From positions 1-64,000 of the forward strand of contig NZ_JANZKX010000009.1 of the NCBI RefSeq assembly GCF_027257975.1: a DNA stretch of 64,000 bases, given 5' to 3'. This document shows, piece by piece, positions 46,524 to 55,356 of the stretch. Under the pieces are notes generated by a model. It ran no database searches. It was given only the letters and a program-made list of their open reading frames with translations, and was not told where the DNA came from. Made by a program: the position numbers and the translations under genes. The first letter of the stretch is position 1, and the number at the start of each line of letters is the position of its first letter. The DNA comes from Pelomonas sp. BJYL3 (GTDB lineage Bacteria; Pseudomonadota; Gammaproteobacteria; Burkholderiales; Burkholderiaceae_C).

Positions 46524-46567
46524 CAAGCCCGCCCTCTCAGCCGGCTCCAGGGTCGGCATGCCCCCGA

Positions 46568-46606
46568 AAAGGCCTCCTGCCCCCGTGCAGCAGGCCTTTC
46601 TTCTTT
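46568..46606 (+). terminator. Terminator after the TPR gene
   Basis: AAAGGCCTCCTGC (46568-46580) pairs with GCAGCAGGCCTTT (46587-46599), 13 positions with one mismatch, followed by TTTCTTCTTT. It isolates the TPR gene from flhD. The 46607-46759 region after it should hold the flhD promoter; I see a CTTGT/ACAAG inverted repeat but no sure -35/-10. Confidence 0.9.
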
Positions 46607-46759
46607 GGTGCGGCCGACAGGCTTGTAGGAATTTGCCTGACAAGCGGCTGAGAAATACCGGGACTTCATCGACGGAAATGGGCTGATGTTTCGTTCCAGT
46701 TGTGCTCTTCACAATTCGTCTCACGTTGACACGCAATTGAAGCGACACAGGAGCCCGAC

Positions 46760-47083
46760 ATGAATGCCGATCAAATCCTCACCGAGATCCGTGAAGCCAA
46801 TCTGTCGTACCTGATGCTGGCCCAGAGCCTGATCCGCACCGATCGCGAGCAGGCCCTGTTCCGCCTGGGCATCTCGGAAGAGACCGCGACTCTGATCGCC
46901 ACCCTGACTCCGGCCCAGATCATGAAGATCTCCTCCGGCAACACCCTGCTGTGCCGCTTCCGCATGGACGACGACCTGGTGTGGGGCCTGCTGACCAGCC
47001 ATGGCAAGCCGGCGGCCAACGACCATGTGTCCCGCCTGCATGCCTCCATCCTCCTGGCCGGCCGGCACCAGGAAGCCGCATGA
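46760..47083 (+). CDS. flhD: Flagellar master regulator subunit FlhD
   Basis: This 107-residue protein has the N-terminal signature ILTEIREANLSYLMLAQSLI and FRLGISEETATLIATLTPAQIMKI. FlhD and FlhC form the D4C2 activator of class II flagellar genes. GGAG precedes the ATG. Uncommonly, 207 bases containing a structured repeat separate flhD from flhC, which are usually adjacent. Confidence 0.97.
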   Translation: MNADQILTEIREANLSYLMLAQSLIRTDREQALFRLGISEETATLIATLTPAQIMKISSGNTLLCRFRMDDDLVWGLLTSHGKPAANDHVSRLHASILLAGRHQEAA

Positions 47084-47090
47084 CATGGGG

Positions 47091-47203
47091 CCCCCGGTCG
47101 CCCGGGTACGGGCGACCACCCCCCGAGGGGGTGCAGTTCATAGCCGCCTGGGGGCGTATATGAACTGCAAGGGGGCCGGCTTGGGGCGGCCCGGCGCCGG
47201 CCC
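47091..47203 (+). repeat. Structured dispersed repeat, copy C
   Basis: Three hairpins in a row: GGTCGCCCG/CGGGCGACC (47096-47104, 47109-47117), CACCCCC/GGGGGTG (47117-47123, 47127-47133) and TGCAGTTCATA/TATGAACTGCA (47132-47142, 47159-47169), then the tail GGCCGGCTTGGGGCGGCCCG (from 47174). The tail and the second hairpin match copies A and B on the opposite strand, but the third stem has a different sequence that still pairs perfectly. It lies between flhD and flhC. Confidence 0.85.
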
Positions 47204-47290
47204 ATTCAATACGCAGTACGAGCCCGCCGTGGGCGGGATCGAACTGCAGCCTAGATGAACCGAGTAGTTTGAATAGACTGGAGACCAACC

Positions 47291-47827
47291 ATGCGCAGCA
47301 AGTCCATCCTGACCGAAGCCCGCCAGATCGAGCGCGCCGTCACCCTGATCCAGCTGGGTGCCCGCCTGCAGGTGCTGGAATCGGAAACGGACCTGTCGTA
47401 TGAGCGCCTGCTGCGCCTGTACAAGGAAGTCTCCGGCAAGTCGCCGTCCAAGGGCCAGCTGCCCTTCTCGACGGACTGGTTCATGACCTGGCAGCCCAAT
47501 ATTCATGCCTCGCTGTTCCTCAACGTGCATGAATACCTGAACAAGGTGGCCGAGATCGACGAGATCGACACGGTCATCAAGGCCTACCAGCTCTACCTGG
47601 AGCAGGTGCAGGCCCAGGGGCTGGAGCCGCTGCTGTCGGTGACTCGCGCCTGGCGTCTGGTGAAGTTCGTGGACAACGGCATGCTGACCATGACCAAGTG
47701 CTGCAAGTGCGGCGGTCACTTCGTCACCCACCCGCACGAGATCTCCCGCCATTACGTCTGCGGCCTGTGCAACCCGCCGGCCCGCGCCGGCAAGGGCCGC
47801 GCGCAGGGCGCGATCCAGATGCATTGA
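47291..47827 (+). CDS. flhC: Flagellar master regulator subunit FlhC
   Basis: This 178-residue protein has the N-terminal EARQIERAVTLIQLGARLQVLE and the FSTDWFMTWQPNIHASLF core, plus the four zinc ligands in KCCKCGGHFVTH...YVCGLC that stabilise the FlhDC complex. It provides most DNA contact. It follows flhD after the repeat copy C, so its translation must restart independently. Confidence 0.97.
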   Translation: MRSKSILTEARQIERAVTLIQLGARLQVLESETDLSYERLLRLYKEVSGKSPSKGQLPFSTDWFMTWQPNIHASLFLNVHEYLNKVAEIDEIDTVIKAYQLYLEQVQAQGLEPLLSVTRAWRLVKFVDNGMLTMTKCCKCGGHFVTHPHEISRHYVCGLCNPPARAGKGRAQGAIQMH

Positions 47828-47844
47828 ATCAGGGCAGGGTGGTG

Positions 47845-48639
47845 ATGCAGAAACGATCAGCTGCGGAATCTGCCCTGAACACGCCGCCGGGCGCCGAGCA
47901 GGTGCCGCCGGCGGCGCGCGCCTGGACCCGCCGGCTGTGGCCGGCGTCGGCGTTTCTGTGCTGGCTGCTGGGCTGGCTGCTGCTGGCGGCGCTTCAGCCG
48001 CTGGGGCCCCTGTGGGCCTTGGTGGGCGCGTTGATGCCGGTCGCGGGCCTGGCCTGGCTGCATGAGCGCCGCTGGCGCCGGTTCATGGTGCTGGGTGGCT
48101 TTGCCGCCTCCTTGCTGCTGCACCAGGGGTTGGCAGGCCTGCCGGCCTGGTGCTGGCTGCTGCCTCTGGGGCTGCTGGTCCTGATGTACCCGCGCAGCAC
48201 CTGGCGTGATGCCCCTCTGTTCCCGACGCCTGCCGGCGCGCTGGCGTCCCTGGCTGCCCATGTCGATCTGCCGCCCCAGGCCCGCATCCTCGATGCCGGC
48301 TGCGGCCTGGGCGGCGGCCTGCGCGAGCTGCACCGTTGTTTCCCCGCCGCAGAGATCCATGGCGTGGAATGGAGCCCCTTGCTGGCCCTGGCCTGCCGGC
48401 TGCGTCATCCCTGGGCCCGCGTCCGGCGGGCGGATATGTGGGCCCAGCCCTGGGCGGGCTACCAGCTGGTCTACCTTTTCCAGCGGCCCGAAAGCATGGC
48501 GCAGGCCGAAGCCAAGGCCCGTGCAGAACTTGAGTCCGGTGCCTGGCTGATCAGCCTGGACTTTCCGCTGCCGGGCACGCCTGCCATACTGAACCAGCCC
48601 CTCGCGGGGCGTCATTCCGTTCATGTCTATCGTTTCTGA
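47845..48639 (+). CDS. Membrane-anchored class I SAM-dependent methyltransferase
   Basis: This 264-residue protein has four hydrophobic segments in its first half (about 28-115: AFLCWLLGWLLLAALQPLGPL..., FAASLLLHQGLAGLPAWCWLL, LLVLMYP) and a compact Rossmann methyltransferase in the second, with ILDAGCGLGGGLRELH (motif I), IHGVEWSPLLALACR (acidic loop) and ISLDFPLPG. The last part of the usual fold is short. It starts 17 bases after flhC and precedes motA, so it probably shares the flhDC transcript. The substrate is unknown; it is not a known flagellar component. Confidence 0.78.
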   Translation: MQKRSAAESALNTPPGAEQVPPAARAWTRRLWPASAFLCWLLGWLLLAALQPLGPLWALVGALMPVAGLAWLHERRWRRFMVLGGFAASLLLHQGLAGLPAWCWLLPLGLLVLMYPRSTWRDAPLFPTPAGALASLAAHVDLPPQARILDAGCGLGGGLRELHRCFPAAEIHGVEWSPLLALACRLRHPWARVRRADMWAQPWAGYQLVYLFQRPESMAQAEAKARAELESGAWLISLDFPLPGTPAILNQPLAGRHSVHVYRF

Positions 48640-48706
48640 ACCCTCGTCATCGGCCCGGGCCGTGGCTTCTTGGCGGTCTGCCGGGGAGATGGTGCACCGG
48701 CCTCGC

Positions 48707-48733
48707 TCAAGAGCCCGGGCGCATGGCCGATAA
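48707..48733 (+). promoter_or_regulatory. Sigma-28 (FliA) promoter of motA
   Basis: TCAAGAGC (48707-48714), an 11-base spacer and a perfect GCCGATAA (48726-48733) make the best FliA match in the window. It lies 30 bases before the motA ATG. Confidence 0.9.
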
Positions 48734-48763
48734 GGGCTTCAGACACAGCAGCATTCACACACC

Positions 48764-49624
48764 ATGTTCGTCATCGTCGGCTGGCTCATTGCCATGGGTT
48801 GCATCTTCGGCGTGTTCATCGCGCACGGAGGCAATATCGGCGTCGTGCTGCATGCACTGCCCTTCGAGTTCATCACCATCTTCGGGGCCGCCTTCGGTGC
48901 CTTCCTGGCCAACAACCAGATGAAGGTGGTCAAGGGCGCCATGAAGGGCCTGGGCATGTGCTTCAAGGGCAGCAAGTTCAGCAAGGCGCGCTACATGGAG
49001 CTGCTGGCGCTCATGTACGACATCCTCCAGAAGGCCCGCAAGGAGGGCCTGATGTCCATCGAGAAGGACGTCGAGGACCCGCACAGCTCGCCCCTGTTCC
49101 AGAAGTACCCGACGGTGGGCAACGACCACCACGTGACCGAGTTCATCACCGACTACCTGCGCATGATGGTCTCGGGCAACCTCAACGCCCACGAGATCGA
49201 GTCCCTGATGGACGCCGAGATCGAGACCCATCACCAGGAAGAGCATGCCGCCGTGGCGGCCCTCAACCGCCTGGCAGGCGGCCTGCCGGCCTTCGGCATC
49301 GTGGCCGCCGTGCTGGGTGTGGTGAACACCATGGGCTCGGTGGGCCAGCCCCCGGCCGTGCTGGGCGGCATGATCGGCTCGGCCCTGGTCGGTACCTTCC
49401 TCGGCATTCTGCTGGCCTATGGCTTCGCGGAGCCGCTGGCCGGCCTGCTGGAGCAGAAGGTGGAGGACGCCGGCAAGGAACTGCAGTGCATCAAGACCAC
49501 CCTGCTGGCCAGCATGCAGGGCTATGCGCCGCAGGTGGCCATCGAGTTCGGCCGCAAGGTGCTGTACTCGGGCGACCGCCCCAGCTTCACCGAGCTCGAG
49601 AGCCACGTGAAGGGCAAGAAATGA
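48764..49624 (+). CDS. motA: Flagellar stator protein MotA
   Basis: This 286-residue inner-membrane stator protein has four TM segments, the large cytoplasmic loop between TM2 and TM3 with EFITDYLRMMVSGNLNAHEI and MDAEIETHHQEE, and the TM3-TM4 motifs PAFGIVAAVLGVVNTMGSV and ALVGTFLGILLAYGF. MotA and MotB form the proton channel that drives rotation. It has its own sigma-28 promoter and lies 45 bases before motB. Confidence 0.97.
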   Translation: MFVIVGWLIAMGCIFGVFIAHGGNIGVVLHALPFEFITIFGAAFGAFLANNQMKVVKGAMKGLGMCFKGSKFSKARYMELLALMYDILQKARKEGLMSIEKDVEDPHSSPLFQKYPTVGNDHHVTEFITDYLRMMVSGNLNAHEIESLMDAEIETHHQEEHAAVAALNRLAGGLPAFGIVAAVLGVVNTMGSVGQPPAVLGGMIGSALVGTFLGILLAYGFAEPLAGLLEQKVEDAGKELQCIKTTLLASMQGYAPQVAIEFGRKVLYSGDRPSFTELESHVKGKK

Positions 49625-49669
49625 GGCTGAGTTCCTCGATGCCTGCCAACGCCAGGGGAGGGCAGCACC

Positions 49670-50596
49670 ATGGCCGGTGACGCCAAGAAGCTCCAGCCCA
49701 TCATCATCAAGAAGATCAAGAAGGGCGGCCATGGCGCCCATGGTGGCGCCTGGAAGATCGCCTATGCCGACTTCGTGACGGCCATGATGGCCTTCTTCCT
49801 GCTGATGTGGCTGCTGGGCTCCACGACGGAGGGCGACAAGAAGGGCATTGCCGACTACTTCTCCTCGCCACTGAAGGTGGCCCTGAGCGGCGGCTCGGGC
49901 TCGGGTGATTCCTCGCACGTGATCAAGGGCGGGGGGCAAGACCTGACCCGCCAGACGGGGCAGGTCAAGGCCGGTGATGTCGACGCCCCGCGCCACACCA
50001 TCAATCTGCGTGCCCTGAAGGAGGAGCAGCGCCGTGCCGAGCGCACCCGTCTGCAGGAGCTCAAGGACAAGATCAAGGAGGTGCTGGCCAACAACCCCTC
50101 CCTGGCATCACTGGGGGGGCAGATCCGTCTCGAAATGACACGCGAGGGGCTGCGCATCCAGATCGTCGACGAGAACAACCGTCCCATGTTCGACAGCGGC
50201 AGCGCCGTGGTCAAACCCTATATGCGAGAACTACTTCGCGAACTTGGCGCCGTCCTCGCGGAGGTGCCCAACCGCCTGACGCTGGAGGGGCATACTGATG
50301 CTCAGCCCTTCTCGGGGGGCGAGCGGGGATACAGCAACTGGGAGCTGTCGGCGGACCGCGCCAACGCTTCCAGGCGGGAGTTGCTGTCCGGGGGGTTGCC
50401 GGAGTCGCGGGTGCTGCGCGTGCAGGGCCTGGCGGCGAGCAAGCTGCTGGAGCCCGACGATCCCCGAAGCCCGATCAACCGCCGGATCAGCATCATCGTG
50501 ATGAACCGTGATGCGGAAGACGCGGTGCTGAAAAATCTGCCGGACAACGAGGACGAACCGGCCGACAATGCAGCATCAGCGGCCGAGAAACCGTAA
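49670..50596 (+). CDS. motB: Flagellar stator protein MotB
   Basis: This 308-residue protein has a single N-terminal TM segment with the proton-carrying D34 in AYADFVTAMMAFFLLMWLLG, a plug/linker, and a C-terminal OmpA-like peptidoglycan-binding domain (about 165-285: LTLEGHTDAQPFSGGERGYS, WELSADRANASRRELL). The residues match the proton type rather than the sodium type. It is in an operon with motA. Confidence 0.97.
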   Translation: MAGDAKKLQPIIIKKIKKGGHGAHGGAWKIAYADFVTAMMAFFLLMWLLGSTTEGDKKGIADYFSSPLKVALSGGSGSGDSSHVIKGGGQDLTRQTGQVKAGDVDAPRHTINLRALKEEQRRAERTRLQELKDKIKEVLANNPSLASLGGQIRLEMTREGLRIQIVDENNRPMFDSGSAVVKPYMRELLRELGAVLAEVPNRLTLEGHTDAQPFSGGERGYSNWELSADRANASRRELLSGGLPESRVLRVQGLAASKLLEPDDPRSPINRRISIIVMNRDAEDAVLKNLPDNEDEPADNAASAAEKP

Positions 50597-50700
50597 AGAA
50601 GCGTTGAAACGTCCCGTCGCAGCAGGCCCTCGCCACCGCCGGTCAGGCCCGCTGCAGGAACCAGGTTCGACCAGCCCTCAAGCCCCTTGCGAGGAACGCC

Positions 50701-51093
50701 ATGAGCACTGACATGAAATTTCTGATCGTCGATGACTTCTCGACCATGCGCCGCATCGTGCGCGGTCTGCTGAAGGAGATCGGCTACAACAATGCCGAAG
50801 AGGCGGAGGATGGCGTCGAGGCCCTGAACATGCTGAAGAACGGCAAGTTCGACTTTGTGGTGAGCGACATCAACATGCCCAATATGACGGGCTTCGAGCT
50901 GCTCAAGGCCATCAAGGAAGACGCCTCGCTGAAGCACCTGCCGGTGCTGATGGTGACCGCCGAAGCGCGCAAGGAAGACATCGTGCTGGCCGCCCAGAGT
51001 GGCGCCGCCGGCTACATCGTCAAACCTTTCACCAAGGCGACGCTGGAAGAGAAGGTGCAGAAGATCATGCAGAAGCTGGCCGCGGCCGCTTGA
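50701..51093 (+). CDS. cheY: Chemotaxis response regulator CheY (cheZ-linked copy)
   Basis: This 130-residue single receiver domain is very close to classical CheY: D11/D12, phospho-acceptor D56 ([12 protein letters not shown]), VTAEARKED and [15 protein letters not shown]. It is the likely motor-binding CheY, encoded next to cheZ and the stator genes, 104 bases after motB. cheZ follows after 11 bases. Confidence 0.97.
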   Translation: MSTDMKFLIVDDFSTMRRIVRGLLKEIGYNNAEEAEDGVEALNMLKNGKFDFVVSDINMPNMTGFELLKAIKEDASLKHLPVLMVTAEARKEDIVLAAQSGAAGYIVKPFTKATLEEKVQKIMQKLAAAA

Positions 51094-51104
51094 GGGAGAA
51101 GGCC

Positions 51105-51740
51105 ATGAAAGCCGAAGATTTCACCAAGCTGGGCGCAGGTACTGACCCCCTGATGGTCTCGCCGGAGGTGTTCCAGCAGCTGGGCACCATCACGCGGGTG
51201 CTGCACGACACCATGCAGCAGCTGGGCGTGATGCCCAAGCTCCAGACCGCCACCGACGGCCTGCCCGACGCGCGCAGCCGCCTCACCTACATCGCCAACA
51301 AGACCGCCGAGGCCGCCAACAAGGTGCTGAACTCGGTGGACCAGGCCAAGAGCGAGCACGCCAAGATCTCGGCCGCGACGGCGGAGATGGCCAAGGCCAT
51401 CACGGCGGACCCGGTCAAGGCCGTGGCCTCGGGCGCCGTCTTCAACTTCGTCAAGCAGGTCGAGGACTCCACCGCCCACATCGACCAGCACCTGACGGAC
51501 ATCATGCTGTCCCAGGACTTCCACGACCTGACCGGCCAGGTGGTGGCCAAGGTCGTGACCCTGGCCAATGATCTCGAAGACAGCCTGGTCAAGCTGCTGG
51601 TGCAGGTGGTGCCGCCCGAGCAGCGCGAGAAGGTGGATCCCAACATCCTGCAGGGTCCGGTCGTGAATCCGGAAGGCCGCACCGACGTCGTGGCCAACCA
51701 GAGCGAGGTCGACGACCTGCTGGCCAGCCTGGGCTTCTGA
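51105..51740 (+). CDS. cheZ: CheY-phosphate phosphatase CheZ
   Basis: This 211-residue protein has a long helical hairpin with the active-site pair D141 and Q145 in FHDLTGQVV and a flexible linker to the C-terminal CheY-docking helix (SEVDDLLASLGF). It dephosphorylates CheY-phosphate to end tumbling signals. I start at MKAEDFTKLG with GGGAGAAGG upstream. A terminator follows, closing the motAB-cheYZ unit. Confidence 0.96.
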   Translation: MKAEDFTKLGAGTDPLMVSPEVFQQLGTITRVLHDTMQQLGVMPKLQTATDGLPDARSRLTYIANKTAEAANKVLNSVDQAKSEHAKISAATAEMAKAITADPVKAVASGAVFNFVKQVEDSTAHIDQHLTDIMLSQDFHDLTGQVVAKVVTLANDLEDSLVKLLVQVVPPEQREKVDPNILQGPVVNPEGRTDVVANQSEVDDLLASLGF

Positions 51741-51795
51741 CCCCTAGTTGTCCTCCGGCCCGGCCGGCCACATCAGGTGGCGCCGGACCTTCCAC

Positions 51796-51833
51796 AGCCC
51801 GCTGAGTGCGATGCACCGGCGGGCTTTTTGTTT
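51796..51833 (+). terminator. Terminator after cheZ
   Basis: AGCCCGC (51796-51802) pairs with GCGGGCT (51819-51825), followed by TTTTTGTTTG. The remaining 51834-52044 region before flhB is GC-rich and holds only a weak promoter-like pattern. Confidence 0.85.
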
Positions 51834-51974
51834 GTCACCTCGACCTTCGCGTTGGCCTTGGCGCGAGGTCCCGGCGACGCTCCAGTCGGCGCAGGCGGCC
51901 GGCCCGCCGAATGGGTGCGACGGCGCGTGGCCCGCGAGCCCTGATCACCGCCCCTTTCCCCCCGCTTATCCGGC

Positions 51975-52002
51975 TTAAGTTCCCCCGTCCGCCGGCCAAG
52001 AA
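51975..52002 (+). promoter_or_regulatory. Weak sigma-28-like pattern upstream of flhB
   Basis: TTAAGTTC, a 12-base spacer and GCCAAGAA resemble a FliA site with wrong second base and one extra spacer base. flhBA is normally a class II unit, so this may be chance. Confidence 0.25.
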
Positions 52003-52044
52003 TGTCGCCATCCCCCGGACCGTCCCGTCCGGTGGCATCACGCC

Positions 52045-53223
52045 ATGGCAGACCAAGACGCACAGGACCGCAACTTACCGGCATCGGCCAAGAAGATCCA
52101 ACGATCTCGGGCCGAGGGCCAGCTGCCGCGCTCGCGTGACCTGCCGCACTTCGCCATGCTGGTCAGCGCCGGCGCTCTGCTGTCCGCCGGTGCGCCCCAG
52201 GCCCTGGACTGGCTGCAGAAGATGATCCAGCACGGCCTGCGCTTCGACGCCCAGCTGCTGCAGCGCCCCGGCTTCATGGGCGAGCGCCTGGGTGAACTCA
52301 CGATGCAGGCGCTGCTGTTCCTGCTGCCCATCTGCGGTCTGCTGATGGTCGTGGCCGTGGCCGCCAATGTGGCTGCCGGCGGATGGAACTGGACCCTCAA
52401 GCCCCTCACACCGCGCTTCGATCACCTTAATCCCCTGCAGGGCCTGGCGCGCCTGTTCCAGTGGCAGCACCTGGGTCAGGCACTCAAGGCTGTGCTGCTG
52501 GCCCTGCTGCTCGGCGGCGTGGGAGCCATGGTGCTGCGCGACCGCATCTCGGCCTATGTGGGCATCATGTCCGTGCCCCTGCCCAGCGCCATTGCCTACG
52601 CCGGCCAGCAGCTGATGCAGGGCCTGGCCCTGCTGGGCCTGGCGCTGGCCCTGTTTGCCATCATCGACGTCCCGCTGCAGCGCCATCTCTACCTCAAGCG
52701 CCTGCGCATGAGCCGCGAAGAGGCCAAGCAGGAAATGAAGGAGATCGAGGGCAACCTCGAGATGAAAGGCAAGATGCGCGCCCGCATGCGCGAGATGGCC
52801 AAGCGCCGCATGATGGCTGCCGTGCCCACCGCCGACCTGGTGGTGATGAACCCCACTCACTACGCCGTGGCGCTCAAGTACGAAGAGGGCAGCATGGCCG
52901 CGCCCAAGGTCGTGGCCAAGGGCACCGACCTGCTGGCCTTCCGTATCCGCGACCTGGCCAAGGACTCCAAGGTCCCGGTGCTGCAGTCCCCTATGCTCGC
53001 CCGCGCCCTCTACGCCCACGCCGAGGTGGACCGCGAGATCCCCGCCGCCCTGTTCGCCGCCGTGGCTCAGGTGCTGGCCTATGTGTACCAGCTCAAGGCC
53101 GCGATGGCCGGGCAGGGTCAGGCCCCCACGCAGATGCCGGATCCGCAGGTGCCGCCCGAGCTGGACCCGCACAACAAGCCGCATCGCCCCGCCGATGCCG
53201 ATCTTCTGGAGGATGAGGCATGA
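52045..53223 (+). CDS. flhB: Flagellar export switch protein FlhB
   Basis: This 392-residue protein has a basic N-terminus (PASAKKIQRSRAEGQLPRSRD), four TM segments (about 35-215) and the cytoplasmic autocleavage domain with NPTH at 269-272, the same residue number as in Salmonella. Cleavage after Asn269 switches export from hook to filament proteins. The C-terminal tail is Pro-rich. Its stop overlaps flhA (ATGA). Confidence 0.98.
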   Translation: MADQDAQDRNLPASAKKIQRSRAEGQLPRSRDLPHFAMLVSAGALLSAGAPQALDWLQKMIQHGLRFDAQLLQRPGFMGERLGELTMQALLFLLPICGLLMVVAVAANVAAGGWNWTLKPLTPRFDHLNPLQGLARLFQWQHLGQALKAVLLALLLGGVGAMVLRDRISAYVGIMSVPLPSAIAYAGQQLMQGLALLGLALALFAIIDVPLQRHLYLKRLRMSREEAKQEMKEIEGNLEMKGKMRARMREMAKRRMMAAVPTADLVVMNPTHYAVALKYEEGSMAAPKVVAKGTDLLAFRIRDLAKDSKVPVLQSPMLARALYAHAEVDREIPAALFAAVAQVLAYVYQLKAAMAGQGQAPTQMPDPQVPPELDPHNKPHRPADADLLEDEA

Positions 53224-55310
53224 ACGCCCTGATGGCTCAACTGCAGGCCATGCTCGGCCCGCGCGCGCAGATCGTCGGCGCCCTGGGCGCGCCCATCGCC
53301 ATCATCATGATCCTGTCCATGATGGTGCTGCCGCTGCCGCCCTTCGTGCTGGACCTGCTGTTCACCTTCAACATCGCCATGGCTGTGATGGTGATGATGG
53401 TGGCGGCCCACATGCTCAAGCCGCTGGACTTCGCGGCCTTCCCCACGGTGCTGCTGCTGACCACGCTGATGCGCCTCTCGCTGAACGTGGCCTCCACCCG
53501 CGTGGTGCTGCTGCAAGGCCATACCGGCACGGGCGCTGCGGGCCGGGTGATCGAGTCCTTCGGCCACTTCCTGATCGGCGGCAACTTTGCCGTCGGCCTG
53601 ATCGTGTTCGCCATCCTCGTGGTGATCAACTTCATCGTGGTGACCAAGGGTGCGGAGCGCATCGCCGAGGTCGGGGCGCGCTTCACGCTGGATGCCATGC
53701 CGGGCAAGCAGATGGCGGTCGATGCCGACCTCAACGCCGGCCTGATCGACGAGAAGGAAGCCAAGCGCCGCCGCGCCGAGCTCAGCGACGAAGCGGACTT
53801 CTTCGGCTCCATGGACGGTGCCAGCAAGTTCGTGCGCGGTGATGCCGTGGCGGGCATCCTGATCCTCTTCATCAACATCATTGGCGGCTTCATCATCGGC
53901 GTGGCCCAGCACGGCCTGTCCGCCGGCCAGGCGGCCGATTCCTACATCCTGCTGGCCGTCGGTGACGCGCTGGTGGCCCAGGTGCCGGCCCTGCTGATCT
54001 CCGTTGCTGCCGCCATGGTCGTGTCGCGCGTCGGCAAGGACAAGGACATCGGCACCATGATCGGCCGTCAGGTCTTCGGCTCGGCCAAGAGCCTGTCCAT
54101 CACCGCCGGCGTCATCGGCATGCTGGGCCTGATCCCGGGCATGCCGCATGTGGTCTTCCTGCTGATCGCGTCCGGCCTGGGCTACCTGGCCTGGTGGCTC
54201 AAGCGCAAGGAGCAGCTGGCGCAGGAAGCCAAGGCCGAACAGATGCCGCCTCCGCCGCCCGAAGCCAATGCCGAGGCCAGCTGGGACGACCTGCAGCCCG
54301 TGGATGTGCTGGGCCTGGAGGTCGGCTACCGCCTGATCACCCTCGTGGACAAGACCAAGGAGGGCGACCTGCTCTCACGCATCAAGGGCGTGCGTCGCAA
54401 GTTCGCGCAGGAGGTGGGCTTCCTGCCGCCGGCCGTGCACATCCGCGACAACCTCGAGCTGCGCCCCAGTCAGTACCGCCTGATCCTGCGCGGCGCCGTC
54501 ATCGGCGAGGCCGAGGCCTATCCCGGCATGTGGCTCGCCATCAACCCCGGCCATGCCACGCAGAAGCTGATCGGCACCTCCACCACCGATCCCGCCTTCG
54601 GCCTGCCCGCGACCTGGATCGAGGAGCGCCAGCGGGAAATGGCCCAAATGGCCGGATTTACCGTCGTTGATTGTTCGACTGTCATTGCCACCCATCTTTC
54701 ACACTTGATGCAAGTTCACGCGGCCCGTCTCCTGGGTCGTGTGGAGGCCCAGCAGCTGGTGGACCACCTCACCAAGCAGCAACCCCAGTTGATCGAAGAC
54801 GTGATCCCCAAGATGGTTGGCATCGCCACACTGCAAAAGGTTCTCCAGTTCCTGCTGGAAGAGGGCGTGCACATCCGCGACATGCGCTCCATCGTCGAGT
54901 CCATCGCGGAGAACGCCGGCGCCACCAACGATCCCATCGAGCTGGGCCGCCGCGTCCGCGTGCACATCGCTCCGGCCATCGTCCAGCAGATCTACGGCCC
55001 CGTGAAGGAGCTGGACGTGATCGCCCTGGAGCCCGAGCTGGAGCGCCTGGTCACCCAGGCCCTGAATTCCCCCCATGGCGCCGCGCTGGACCCCGGCGTG
55101 GCCGACACGCTGGCCCGCAGCGCGGCCGAGCAGAGCCAGGCCCAGGAGGATCGTGGCGTGCCCGCCTGCCTGCTGGTGCCGGACCTGATCCGTGCGCCGC
55201 TGGCCCGACTGCTGCGCCGTGCCGCCCCGCGCCTCAAGGTGCTGGGCCACAGCGAGATTCCCGAGACCCACTCGATCCGCATCGGATCCATCATCGGAGC
55301 AGCCGCATGA
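53220..55310 (+). CDS. flhA: Flagellar export gate protein FlhA
   Basis: This 696-residue protein has eight N-terminal TM segments (to about 325), the FHIPEP-type conserved loop with AERIAEVGARFTLDAMPGKQ and KEAKRRRAEL, and a large C-terminal cytoplasmic nonamer-ring domain (about 350-690) that docks chaperone-cargo. Translation is coupled to flhB by a four-base overlap. Confidence 0.98.
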   Translation: MNALMAQLQAMLGPRAQIVGALGAPIAIIMILSMMVLPLPPFVLDLLFTFNIAMAVMVMMVAAHMLKPLDFAAFPTVLLLTTLMRLSLNVASTRVVLLQGHTGTGAAGRVIESFGHFLIGGNFAVGLIVFAILVVINFIVVTKGAERIAEVGARFTLDAMPGKQMAVDADLNAGLIDEKEAKRRRAELSDEADFFGSMDGASKFVRGDAVAGILILFINIIGGFIIGVAQHGLSAGQAADSYILLAVGDALVAQVPALLISVAAAMVVSRVGKDKDIGTMIGRQVFGSAKSLSITAGVIGMLGLIPGMPHVVFLLIASGLGYLAWWLKRKEQLAQEAKAEQMPPPPPEANAEASWDDLQPVDVLGLEVGYRLITLVDKTKEGDLLSRIKGVRRKFAQEVGFLPPAVHIRDNLELRPSQYRLILRGAVIGEAEAYPGMWLAINPGHATQKLIGTSTTDPAFGLPATWIEERQREMAQMAGFTVVDCSTVIATHLSHLMQVHAARLLGRVEAQQLVDHLTKQQPQLIEDVIPKMVGIATLQKVLQFLLEEGVHIRDMRSIVESIAENAGATNDPIELGRRVRVHIAPAIVQQIYGPVKELDVIALEPELERLVTQALNSPHGAALDPGVADTLARSAAEQSQAQEDRGVPACLLVPDLIRAPLARLLRRAAPRLKVLGHSEIPETHSIRIGSIIGAAA

Positions 55311-55356
55311 GCGCCCGCGCCCTGATGACTGATGCCCTGCCTTGTCTGGAGGCCGC

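Noticed and set aside
46726-46750. TTGACA before flhD as a -35 box
   Set aside because: The matching -10 position falls on the ribosome-binding site of flhD, so it cannot serve as the flhD promoter.
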